DNA from: a virus
IMG/VR virus record: IMGVR_UViG_3300032240_001895
Location: 1 to 29,580 of that record
Length of the DNA stretch: 29,580 nucleotides
Direction: 5' to 3' (one strand)
How positions within the stretch are numbered: position 1 is the stretch's first letter; each line of letters starts with the position of its first letter. The translations under genes were made by a program, and so were the position numbers. Below, one piece after another: positions 13,397 through 22,044 of this stretch. The notes under the pieces are model-generated. The model did not search any database. It was not told the DNA's origin and saw only the letters and a program-made list of their open reading frames with translations.

Positions 13397-14739
13397 TGTC
13401 TGGAATAACTTTATTAAATACTAATATTAATCCTGGACAAATTGTAGCTACAGGAGGAGCAAATATATCCATAGAATATCTTAAAGATGATACTCAACAA
13501 ACATATAATGCTTTTTCACTTGTCAATGGTGGAGTAAAAAATTCAGCAGGAAGTCTTACATATTATGTATCTTCTGGATCATTAACAGCCAATAGCGGAT
13601 TTGCAACTAGTACACTAAATGCAGCTACTGGCGTTATTACAAGACTTTCATTTACTGGAGGATCTTCAAATCCTCAAATAGCAAATTATACTGTTTCTGT
13701 AAAAGATGCAAATGGTCGTATTGCTACAGGTTTTGCGACATTTAGGTTTACTGCATGGCCATCTACAGGAGCCTTTGAATTTGCACCTACAGATTCAGGA
13801 TTTGAAGTTACTAAAGCAGTAACACCATGGGCACCGTTGGTAGCCACTGGTGGTAAACCACCATACACATATACACTTTATAGTGGATCTTTACCAGCTG
13901 GATTAAGTTATTCAACTTCTGGAATAATATCTGGAACTCCAACAACAGGTAATTATCCATCGTATACAGGAGTTGAATTTAAAGCGACTGATCAACTTGG
14001 AAATATAATAAGGACTGGCACCGGCAACTATACCTATAATAGTTCGCTAACGGTTCGAAGTAGAATAACATCTACAGCTAATACCTCTACATTATATTTT
14101 ATGAGAAATAGAGATATGTTCTCGATTACTAACTTTGCGCCAGGTTCCAATGTTAATCCATTTCTTACTGTAAGTTTAGGAACGTTAGCTTACTCATATA
14201 GTAGTAGTATTAATTTTGGACCTTACGGCTTAACATATCTATCAAGCAGTAATTGGATTGGAACACCAAATACAACTTCTATAGCAGGTATAACATCCAC
14301 ATTTACAGTAAGTGATAGTTTAGGTGTAAATTCAGTAACCACATCTACAAAAATAATTAAAATTGCTCCAGAAATAACAGCTGCTGATGGCGCTGCTGTT
14401 AGCGGAAATCTTACTAGAGGTGTGGCTGCCAATCTACACATATTACAAGCTTCTGGTGGTGTTCCTAATTGGCCTAGTACTCCACTTAAAACTGGTGCAT
14501 TATATACATATCAACAGTCCGGCGGAACTATGCCTCCTGGATTGTCCATTGTTAATACTAAAAATGGAGGTTATGTTGTTGGAACTCCAACTACAGCAGG
14601 ATCGTTTACCATTGGTGTAAACGTATATGATGGTAATTTAAGTGACAGGCAAACTAATCCAAACGTAAGCCCATACGCCGGCACCCAAGTTAATCAATAT
14701 GCAGCGTATTCAAGAACGTTTAGTTTTACAGTTGTGTAA
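13396..14739 (+). CDS. Ig-like repeat virion protein (He_PIG-type domains)
   Basis: This 447-residue protein starts at ATG 13396, which overlaps the stop of the fibre gene (TAATG); an upstream in-frame ATG at 13366 lies inside that gene and is less likely. It consists of about four beta-sandwich repeats of ~100 residues. The clearest is at ~153-205: GGKPPYTYTLYSGSLPAGLS followed by GIISGTPTTGNYP and FKATDQLGN, the putative-Ig (He_PIG) signature of surface adhesins and phage tail proteins. A second clear copy is near 365-415 (GGTMPPGLSIVN, then YVVGTPTTAGSFTIGVNVYD), and a weaker one near 270-315 (SSNWIGTP, STFTVSDSLGV). It probably decorates the tail or fibre and binds weakly to carbohydrates on the host surface. 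It uses more G and C than the neighbouring fibre genes. Confidence 0.75.
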   Translation: MSGITLLNTNINPGQIVATGGANISIEYLKDDTQQTYNAFSLVNGGVKNSAGSLTYYVSSGSLTANSGFATSTLNAATGVITRLSFTGGSSNPQIANYTVSVKDANGRIATGFATFRFTAWPSTGAFEFAPTDSGFEVTKAVTPWAPLVATGGKPPYTYTLYSGSLPAGLSYSTSGIISGTPTTGNYPSYTGVEFKATDQLGNIIRTGTGNYTYNSSLTVRSRITSTANTSTLYFMRNRDMFSITNFAPGSNVNPFLTVSLGTLAYSYSSSINFGPYGLTYLSSSNWIGTPNTTSIAGITSTFTVSDSLGVNSVTTSTKIIKIAPEITAADGAAVSGNLTRGVAANLHILQASGGVPNWPSTPLKTGALYTYQQSGGTMPPGLSIVNTKNGGYVVGTPTTAGSFTIGVNVYDGNLSDRQTNPNVSPYAGTQVNQYAAYSRTFSFTVV

Positions 14740-14769
14740 TGTTTTATAATTTAATTCACATAATCATCG

Positions 14770-14777
14770 TATAAATA
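14770..14777 (+). promoter_or_regulatory. Exact T4 late promoter consensus TATAAATA before gene 25
   Basis: TATAAATA is the full T4 late -10 consensus and lies in the largest gap of the plus operon (14740-14781). It is only 4 bases upstream of the gp25 ATG, so transcription from it would begin about at the start codon. That would give a leaderless message, or the site may serve gene 6 and beyond, or be a chance match: in DNA this AT-rich several are expected in a window of this length. The rest of the gap shows no hairpin. Confidence 0.4.
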
Positions 14778-14781
14778 ATAA

Positions 14782-15174
14782 ATGGCCACATTAAGTAAAA
14801 TTTACTCCGATATCGATTTCACTTTTACCAAAAAACCGGTAGTAGGAGATATTGCTCTTAGTTACGATTCTCAGGCGGTTATTCGTTCTATTCGCAATAT
14901 TTTATTAACACGACACTACGAAAAACCTTTTAATCCAAACTTTGGTTCAAATATAGATGCTTTATTATTTGAAATGGTTTCACCACTTTCAGTATCTTCT
15001 TTGGAAACAGAAATAAGATCCGCTATAGAAAATTATGAACCAAGAGCAACAATAAATGAAGTGGTTGTGACTGCTTTACCAGATAATAACGCATATAATG
15101 TTAACTTATCTTTTTATATTGAAAATGCTACATTACCAACCACAGTAACCCTCCTTTTAGAGAGAAATAGATAA
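14782..15174 (+). CDS. 25: Baseplate wedge protein, gp25
   Basis: This 130-residue protein matches T4 gp25 (132) in length and sequence pattern: IYSDIDFTFTKKPVVGDIAL, then AVIRSIRNILLTRHYEKPF and NPNFGSNIDALLFEM. The last contains the E of the EPR-type lysozyme-like region that gives the family its name; it is structural and not an active lysozyme in contractile tails. gp25 joins gp6 and gp53 in the wedge core and starts sheath assembly. It starts a second plus-strand segment after the 42-base gap. The next gene begins 1 base after its stop. Confidence 0.92.
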   Translation: MATLSKIYSDIDFTFTKKPVVGDIALSYDSQAVIRSIRNILLTRHYEKPFNPNFGSNIDALLFEMVSPLSVSSLETEIRSAIENYEPRATINEVVVTALPDNNAYNVNLSFYIENATLPTTVTLLLERNR

Positions 15175-15175
15175 G

Positions 15176-17251
15176 ATGGCAGGCGCTAATTCAAATATTC
15201 AAATAACAGATTTAGATTTTAATAACATTAAAACCAATCTTAAAAAGTATTTACAAGGTCAAGATACTCTTAAAGACTATAATTATGAAGGTTCTGCACT
15301 TTCTACTCTCTTAGATGTTCTTGCATACAATACTCAATATAATGCTTACTATTTAAATATGGTAGCAAATGAGATGTTTTTAGATTCAGCTTTACAACGT
15401 TCATCAGTTGTATCTCACGCTAAATTATTAAATTACACACCAAGGTCAGCTGGAGCTCCAACAGCAAAAATTAATCTTAAAGTTAATCAAGTTAGTGAAT
15501 CTTCATTGACACTACCAAAATTTACTACTTTTATTTCTGAAGCAATTGATGGTATTAATTATAAATTTGTAACTGTGGATGATATTACAGTAAACAAAAA
15601 TATTACCACCAATGCGGTTACTTTTTCAAATTTAACTATCAAACAAGGTGAACCTGTTAATTTAAATTTTGCTTATAGTTCAGCAGATAATGCTTCAGCA
15701 ACTATAGAATTACCAGATACAAATATTGATACAACAACACTTTCAGTAGTTGTTCAACAAAGCAGTTCCAACACTTCTTCTCAAGTATTTACAATGGTAG
15801 AAGATTATCTTGGATTAAATTCAAGTTCTGCCGTATATTTTTTACAAGAAGGAACTAACGGATATTATCAAATTTATTTTGGTGACGGACTTTTAGGTAA
15901 AGCATTAGTTGACGGTAATCAAATTATTGTTTCTTATATTACAACTCAAGGTACAATTTCTCATGGTGCCAACAATTTTGTTTTAATGAATAATATTGGT
16001 GGATATTCAAACACAGTTATTACACCAATTACATCTTCTACACAAGGTGCAGAAAAAGAAACTATTGATTCTATCAAATATACAGCACCAAAATCTTATG
16101 CTTCACAAGGTCGTGCAGTTACTAAAGAAGATTATATCTATCAAATTCAAAATAATACAAATGCATTTCCTGTTGATGCTGTTAATGTGTGGGGTGGTGA
16201 AGAAAATGATCCGCCAGTATACGGTACAATTTTTGTTGCAATTAAACCAAAAGGTGGTTATAGTTTAACACAAATACAAAAAACTATTATTGAAACTGAA
16301 ATTATTAAACCAATTAGTGTTCTTACTGTTAAACCAAAAATTATTGATGTTGATTATACCTATTTGGCAATCACATCTAATGTTTTATATGATCCAAAAT
16401 TAACAACCTATACAGCGGCACAATTAAAATTATTAATTTTAAATGCAATACAACAATTTGGTTCTGCTACATTAAACACATTTAATTCAACATTTAGATT
16501 ATCTTCTTTAATTACTACAATACAATCTGTCAGTCCATCATTTATTACTAATGATGCTTCAATTGTTTTGCAAAAAAGATTTAAACCAAATTTAAATAAT
16601 TCGGGAACATATGTATTTGATTTTGGAACATCATTAAAGAAAGACATATATTCAAAAAGTATTAGTGCAAGTCCAACATTTCAAATCTATGATACAATTC
16701 AAAATACCACCAATCGTGTGTTAAGAACTGAGGTTTATTTGGAAGAAACTCCCTCATCAACAACTTATGTTGATTCTATTTCAATTGTTAATCCTGGTTT
16801 TAATTATACAGATATTCCAACAGTAACCATAGTAGGTGATGGTTCTGGTGCCACAGCCGAAGCCATTGTTGTTAATGGTCAAGTTACTAATATTATTGTT
16901 ATAAATCCAGGTTCCAATTATTCACAAGCAAGTGTATTAATTTCTGGTGGTGGCGGAAGTTTAGCTTCTGCACTAGTTAATTTAGCAAGTAATGTAGGTG
17001 TTTTGAGAACTTATTTCTATATTAATGGTATTAAAACTATTTTAAATACGAATGCCGGAACAGTAGATTATGATAAAGGTATTGTAACTTTAACAGCTTT
17101 TGCTCCTGTAGATGTTAATAATGAATTAGCTGAATTAACAATACAAGCCGTTCCAACTTCAACTATTGTTTCTTCTAGCAGAGATAAAATTATAACACTT
17201 GATTCTTCTGATTCTAATGCAATCAATGTAAATCTTTCAGCTAAAACATGA
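15176..17251 (+). CDS. 6: Baseplate wedge protein, gp6
   Basis: At 691 residues this is close to T4 gp6 (660). The N-terminus NIQITDLDFNNIKTNLKKYL is followed by YEGSALSTLLDVLAYNTQYN and LNMVANEMFLDSA, the family's most conserved stretch. YQIYFGDGLLGKAL and a J-like domain with VNVWGGEENDPPVYGTIF and IKPKGGYSLT follow. gp6 forms the ring that ties the wedges around the hub. Residues ~533-595 contain a small beta module (IVNPGFNYTDIPTVTIVGDG and NPGSNY) also found in gp7-like, gp8 and the giant protein at the right end; T4 gp6 is shorter and this looks like an insertion. The stop overlaps the next ATG (ATGA at 17248-17251). Confidence 0.92.
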   Translation: MAGANSNIQITDLDFNNIKTNLKKYLQGQDTLKDYNYEGSALSTLLDVLAYNTQYNAYYLNMVANEMFLDSALQRSSVVSHAKLLNYTPRSAGAPTAKINLKVNQVSESSLTLPKFTTFISEAIDGINYKFVTVDDITVNKNITTNAVTFSNLTIKQGEPVNLNFAYSSADNASATIELPDTNIDTTTLSVVVQQSSSNTSSQVFTMVEDYLGLNSSSAVYFLQEGTNGYYQIYFGDGLLGKALVDGNQIIVSYITTQGTISHGANNFVLMNNIGGYSNTVITPITSSTQGAEKETIDSIKYTAPKSYASQGRAVTKEDYIYQIQNNTNAFPVDAVNVWGGEENDPPVYGTIFVAIKPKGGYSLTQIQKTIIETEIIKPISVLTVKPKIIDVDYTYLAITSNVLYDPKLTTYTAAQLKLLILNAIQQFGSATLNTFNSTFRLSSLITTIQSVSPSFITNDASIVLQKRFKPNLNNSGTYVFDFGTSLKKDIYSKSISASPTFQIYDTIQNTTNRVLRTEVYLEETPSSTTYVDSISIVNPGFNYTDIPTVTIVGDGSGATAEAIVVNGQVTNIIVINPGSNYSQASVLISGGGGSLASALVNLASNVGVLRTYFYINGIKTILNTNAGTVDYDKGIVTLTAFAPVDVNNELAELTIQAVPTSTIVSSSRDKIITLDSSDSNAINVNLSAKT

Positions 17252-20172
17252 TTTTAAATCATCACAATACTTCATTAAAAATAGCAAAACAACTTCCTGA
17301 ATTTATTCGGGACGATGTTAATTATGAAACTTTTGTAGCTTTTTTACAAGCTTATTATGCTTGGTTAGAAACCAGTAATACTGCAAATTCTTCGAATACA
17401 GTAGCACATTCTAGTAATCAAGGCATTACACACGCATCTCAAAATTTATTAAATTATTCTGATGTTGATAATACAATTAATGATTTTATTGAATATTATA
17501 TTAATGATTTTCTTCCATATATTCCAGAAGATGCGTTAACGGATAAAAGAAAATTATTAAAAATATCAAAAGAATTTTATCATTCAAAAGGAACAGAAAA
17601 ATCATATAAATTTTTATTTAGAGCTTTATATAATGAAAATGTTGAAATATTTGAAACTGGTGATTCGGTTTTAAAAAGTTCTGCTGGCAAATGGATTATT
17701 CCAAAATTAATTAGAATTAATACAACAACAAATAGTTGGGAATATTGTAATGGTTTTAAATTATTTGGAGAAAAAAGTAAAGCTTTTGCAAATATTGATG
17801 AAGTTTTTTTGACCACAGGCAAAGCAGAAATATACATTTCTAATATTAATCGTATATTTAAATCTGGTGAATTTGTTCGTGTTCTTGATAACAATAATAA
17901 AGATGTTTATTTTTATAATGATCAAATTTATATACAAAATCAAGGTTATGAAATACCATCTTATGCTACAATATTAAGAGAAAAAATCGTAGGTATTGTT
18001 AATTCTGTAACTATTGATCCTGATAATAAAGGTTTATATTATAAGGCTGGTGATCCTGTTGTTGCTTATGGTGGTTTAAATCCTGTTAAAGATAATCCCG
18101 TTGCTTTTTCTGGTATAGTAGGAACTACAACTACAGGTTCAATTAAATCCTTAAATGTAAACAAAGGTTCAAACGGATATAGATTATCTCCAAATACAAA
18201 AATTATATTGGGTGGAGATGGTCAATATGCTGCTGCCGAAGTAACATTATTAGATGATACTAAGAAAACTTTTTTTACTATGGTATCTTCCAATACAATA
18301 GGAGCAGTTGCTAATGTTCGCATTGGTAATACTATGTTTGCACAAACTTATACCACTTTTGCTGTTGCTGCAAATTCAAAATCAACATTAGCAAACACAT
18401 TAACATTTAAAGCCTATTCTGTTGCTCCAGTTGCTGGAGTAAACGTTACAAATCCTGGAGTAAATTATCCTTTACCACCTCCTTCAGTAGTAATTTCAGA
18501 ATATCAAACACAATCTGGAACAGATGATTTTGCTTATCTTGGAGTATTACAACCAATTCAAATTGTAAATGGTGGTACAGGCTATGGCAATTCAAATACA
18601 ATTTCTATTGTCGGTGGTACAGGTTTTGGTGCTTATGCTAATATAAGAGTAAATTCTGCTGGTTCTATTATTTCGGCAAATTATATCTACTCCAGTTCAA
18701 ATACAATTACAAGTTATCCATTAGGTGGATTAGGATATTTGCCTGATTATTTGCCAACTGTCAACATTAGTTCAATTTCTGGCGCAAATGCTTCTTTGAT
18801 TGTACCTGGAGTTATGGCAATCGGTGCTTCATTAGATACTGTATCTGAAAAAATTGGAGCAATATCTTCAATTAAAATTTTAAATTCTGGTGAAGATTAT
18901 ATTTCATCTCCTAATTTAACGGTAAAAGTTGCTGATGTTACAGTAACTAACGTTTCAACAATACATACATTTACTTCTGGCGATCTAATTTTTCAAGGTG
19001 CATCACTTAATACAAAATCATTTTATGCTTCCGTAGATTCTTATAGAAAAATTTCAACTGCTGTACCAAAAAATACATCAAAAGATGTTTATTTAATTCG
19101 AATGTATGAATATTTTGGTTCATATAATCCAAATTTACCTTTAAAAATTATAAAAAGTATTACCACATCACAAACATATACATTGGTAATGTATCCTAGC
19201 AATAATTTTACAGACGCTTTTGGTAATTTGGTGTCTATTAAACAATATGGTGATGGATTAGGTAAAATATATCCATCATTTTTGGGTGGTGTAATTGATG
19301 GCCAAGGTAAATATTTGAATGAAGATGGTCATATTTCTTCTTTGGGAATTGTGTTACAAAGTATAGATTATAATACTTTTACTTACATTTTATCTTCTCC
19401 AGAAACTTTGGCCAAATATAAAAATTTAGTACTTAATCTTGTTCATCCTGCTGGAATGAGATTGATTGGAAGAAAATTAATTAGATCAGCAAATACACTT
19501 AATATGTCTATTTCTGACAAATTACAGTTTGGAGTGCCTTTAGCTCACGTTGCAGGTTCTGCTGCATTTACAACTTTGTCGGTCGATACCAGCTTAAATG
19601 AAAAAACATTATCTAGTAATAATATTATTAAATTTACTAATGTTATTGCGGGTAATATTGGAAATACCATTTTTGCCAATGATATTGTTCAATTTAATGC
19701 AACAAATAATATTAAAGCTTATTCTACGATTACCAATGTGGATTGGTCAAATAATCAAATTTACATGAAAGATAATGTTTATTTGACTTTTAGAAATGTT
19801 GCAACTTGTTCAATAAATGCTTCTTCTAACGTCATAAATATAGATACATTAACTGGCCAATTTGATGGTAATTTTGGTACATTATATGACTTTACGCCAT
19901 CAAATGTAATATTTTCAGTTGGAGATTCTGTATTATTTAATAGTGAAGGAATTTATCACACGATTACTAAAATGTTTAGTAATGGTAATTTCTCAATTAA
20001 TAACAGTAGTTTGGGTCCAAGAACTGAATTATTAATAACCGTAAATAAAAATGCTAACACAAAAAATGTGATGATATACGGAACCACAACTTTATATGCA
20101 TATCCAGAAATAACAACTGAATCCGGCGATTCGATTCTGACTGAATCGAGTGCTTACTTATTAATAGGGTAA
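17248..20172 (+). CDS. 7: Baseplate wedge initiator-like protein, gp7-like
   Basis: This 974-residue protein lies between gp6 and gp8, the position of gene 7 in T4 (gp7 is 1032 residues). The N-terminus has AKQLPEFIRDDVNYETFVAF, then LQAYYAWLE, a bundle conserved in marine T4-like phages, and SKGTEKSYKFLFRALYNENV. Several copies of the glycine-tyrosine beta module follow from residue ~298 to ~570. The later part contains PSFLGGVIDGQGKY and HPAGMRLIGRKLI, which usually close this family's core. The C-terminal ~220 residues are N/T/S-rich beta repeats. T4 gp7 starts wedge assembly by binding gp10 and gp8. The gp7 call is by position and size; direct similarity to T4 gp7 cannot be judged by eye. 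Confidence 0.65.
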   Translation: MILNHHNTSLKIAKQLPEFIRDDVNYETFVAFLQAYYAWLETSNTANSSNTVAHSSNQGITHASQNLLNYSDVDNTINDFIEYYINDFLPYIPEDALTDKRKLLKISKEFYHSKGTEKSYKFLFRALYNENVEIFETGDSVLKSSAGKWIIPKLIRINTTTNSWEYCNGFKLFGEKSKAFANIDEVFLTTGKAEIYISNINRIFKSGEFVRVLDNNNKDVYFYNDQIYIQNQGYEIPSYATILREKIVGIVNSVTIDPDNKGLYYKAGDPVVAYGGLNPVKDNPVAFSGIVGTTTTGSIKSLNVNKGSNGYRLSPNTKIILGGDGQYAAAEVTLLDDTKKTFFTMVSSNTIGAVANVRIGNTMFAQTYTTFAVAANSKSTLANTLTFKAYSVAPVAGVNVTNPGVNYPLPPPSVVISEYQTQSGTDDFAYLGVLQPIQIVNGGTGYGNSNTISIVGGTGFGAYANIRVNSAGSIISANYIYSSSNTITSYPLGGLGYLPDYLPTVNISSISGANASLIVPGVMAIGASLDTVSEKIGAISSIKILNSGEDYISSPNLTVKVADVTVTNVSTIHTFTSGDLIFQGASLNTKSFYASVDSYRKISTAVPKNTSKDVYLIRMYEYFGSYNPNLPLKIIKSITTSQTYTLVMYPSNNFTDAFGNLVSIKQYGDGLGKIYPSFLGGVIDGQGKYLNEDGHISSLGIVLQSIDYNTFTYILSSPETLAKYKNLVLNLVHPAGMRLIGRKLIRSANTLNMSISDKLQFGVPLAHVAGSAAFTTLSVDTSLNEKTLSSNNIIKFTNVIAGNIGNTIFANDIVQFNATNNIKAYSTITNVDWSNNQIYMKDNVYLTFRNVATCSINASSNVINIDTLTGQFDGNFGTLYDFTPSNVIFSVGDSVLFNSEGIYHTITKMFSNGNFSINNSSLGPRTELLITVNKNANTKNVMIYGTTTLYAYPEITTESGDSILTESSAYLLIG

Positions 20173-20175
20173 AAA

Positions 20176-22032
20176 ATGTCAACAGTAAAAATATCAGAAT
20201 TACCAGAAATAACACACTATAGCACAGATACCGATCAAACACTAGTTGTTGGTGTTGATTTGGCTACTGGTACTACAGGAAAATCTACATTGACTACTTT
20301 AGGTGAAGGTCTTTATGCCTATCAGCCTTTAAAGGTTGGCGAAAATCAAGTGTTGTTTTCTAATACTATTGGCCAGTTTTCTGGCAATTCAAATACTTAT
20401 TTACAAGTTAATAACCAAAATTTTAATGCCAACGGTTCTGCTGATTATGTAGCATCAACAAGTGATTCTGATAATTCAAACAAATATATTGATATGGGTG
20501 TCAATGGATCAACTTTTAATGATTCAAATTTTTCTTCAATGAAACCTTATGATGGTTATTTGTACACTTATGGCGCATCAGCAACAAGTACTTCAGGTAA
20601 CTTAGTAATTGGTACAGCATCTTCATTTGCAAACATTGTGTATATTGTTGGTGGTACTGTTGCTGCAAACATTGTTGCAAGAATGTCAAAGACTGCCTTG
20701 GAGTTTTCTTCAGGTTACGCATTGAAGTTTGGTGATGGTTCAGTACAAACTACAGCATCAAATCCTGCCTCTTATTCTACTGCTGCTTATGCGCAAGCAA
20801 ATACTGGAACAGTTCTTACTCAAGCGGCATTTAATGTAGCCAATACAGCAGTTCAAAATACTGCCACAATTCAATTAAATACAGTTAGGCTTTCCGGTAA
20901 TTTAATTGCTAACTCTACAGGTCAAGGCATTTTTGTCGATAACTTTACATCAAATTCTGCAACATTTAGCCAAAACATGGTCGTTCTTGGTAATCTTACT
21001 GCCAATACATTATTGGGTAATATTTTCTTTTCTAACGTAACAACACAAACTACTCAGTCTAATTCTATTCTTTGGACTACACAAGCTAGTCCACCCACAC
21101 AACAGGTTGCACAATTATGGTACTCTAGTAATACACAATCGTTGATTTTAGATACGGATATTCCTGGTGATAGATTGTCTATTTCTAAAGTTCTTTTCTT
21201 TCGTGGTTATAATAATACTGGTGCAACAATACCAGCAAACTCAATTGTTCGCTTAGTAGCAGGTGTCACAGCTAATCAAATTCCTTACATTGCTTTGGCT
21301 GATGCAACATCATCTGCAAATGCAACAGTTGCTGGTTTTGTTAAAAATGCAATTTCTGCTTCTGCATATGGTTTTGTATATTCACAAGGTATTGTTGAAG
21401 ATTTAGATACAACTGGTCTTGGCTCAAATGGTGACCTTCTTTTCTTATCTGCAACACCGGGTCGTGCTTCCAATACAGCTCCTGTTGATGGTGCAAATAC
21501 TGTTGTTCAAATAGGTAGAATTCTTAATTCTAATGCAACTCAAGGTAAACTGTTTATTCAGAACCAATTAAGACAAGCATATGGTAGACCAAATGGTTCA
21601 TTGTTATATGCTTCTGCTAATAATATTACAGCAAGTAATACATTAAATATCAATGAAAGTATTGGCCGATTGAATGTGTCTAGTACCATTTATGCTGCCA
21701 ACGGTATTATTAATAGAGTATCACAATATCCTAGCACTCAGACAGCAATTACTATTAGTATGACTACTGATACATGGGTAAAGTGTAATGTGGGAGCATC
21801 ACTTGCAATTACACCAACATCATTTGTTCCTGGTACTGAAGTGGTTGTAATTGTAACTAATCCAAATACAGGTGGTGGTGCAGCAAGAACAATTACTCAT
21901 GGTGGTTCATCTTATAATTCATCGGTGGGTGCAACAAGCTTTACTTTGGGTGCCACTACAACTGCTTTCATTAAGTATTACAGTTTGTCTAACGATTTAG
22001 CAAATACTTACGTTCAAGTAACTTACAGTTAA
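20176..22032 (+). CDS. Tail fibre protein
   Basis: This is a 618-residue multidomain fibre. Residues 1-45 (VKISELPEIT, then TLVVGVDLATGTTGKST) are an N-terminal attachment module found on many aquatic phage fibres. Residues ~74-170 (TYLQVNNQNFNANGSADYVA and YIDMGVNGSTF) are a widespread beta module of phage fibres. Residues 175-195 (LKFGDGSVQTTA) lead to a QANTGTVLTQAAFNVANT segment shared with the 467-residue fibre. Residues ~340-465 form a domain beginning FRGYNNTGATIPANSIVRLV and including GDLLFLSATPG and VVQIGRILN, as in other phage fibre or decoration proteins. The C-terminus is beta-rich and ends in YVQVTYS. It follows gp7-like after 3 bases (AGGGTAAAAAATG) and precedes gp8. It probably contacts the host surface; no enzyme motif is seen. 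Confidence 0.75.
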   Translation: MSTVKISELPEITHYSTDTDQTLVVGVDLATGTTGKSTLTTLGEGLYAYQPLKVGENQVLFSNTIGQFSGNSNTYLQVNNQNFNANGSADYVASTSDSDNSNKYIDMGVNGSTFNDSNFSSMKPYDGYLYTYGASATSTSGNLVIGTASSFANIVYIVGGTVAANIVARMSKTALEFSSGYALKFGDGSVQTTASNPASYSTAAYAQANTGTVLTQAAFNVANTAVQNTATIQLNTVRLSGNLIANSTGQGIFVDNFTSNSATFSQNMVVLGNLTANTLLGNIFFSNVTTQTTQSNSILWTTQASPPTQQVAQLWYSSNTQSLILDTDIPGDRLSISKVLFFRGYNNTGATIPANSIVRLVAGVTANQIPYIALADATSSANATVAGFVKNAISASAYGFVYSQGIVEDLDTTGLGSNGDLLFLSATPGRASNTAPVDGANTVVQIGRILNSNATQGKLFIQNQLRQAYGRPNGSLLYASANNITASNTLNINESIGRLNVSSTIYAANGIINRVSQYPSTQTAITISMTTDTWVKCNVGASLAITPTSFVPGTEVVVIVTNPNTGGGAARTITHGGSSYNSSVGATSFTLGATTTAFIKYYSLSNDLANTYVQVTYS

Positions 22033-22044
22033 TAGGATTATATA

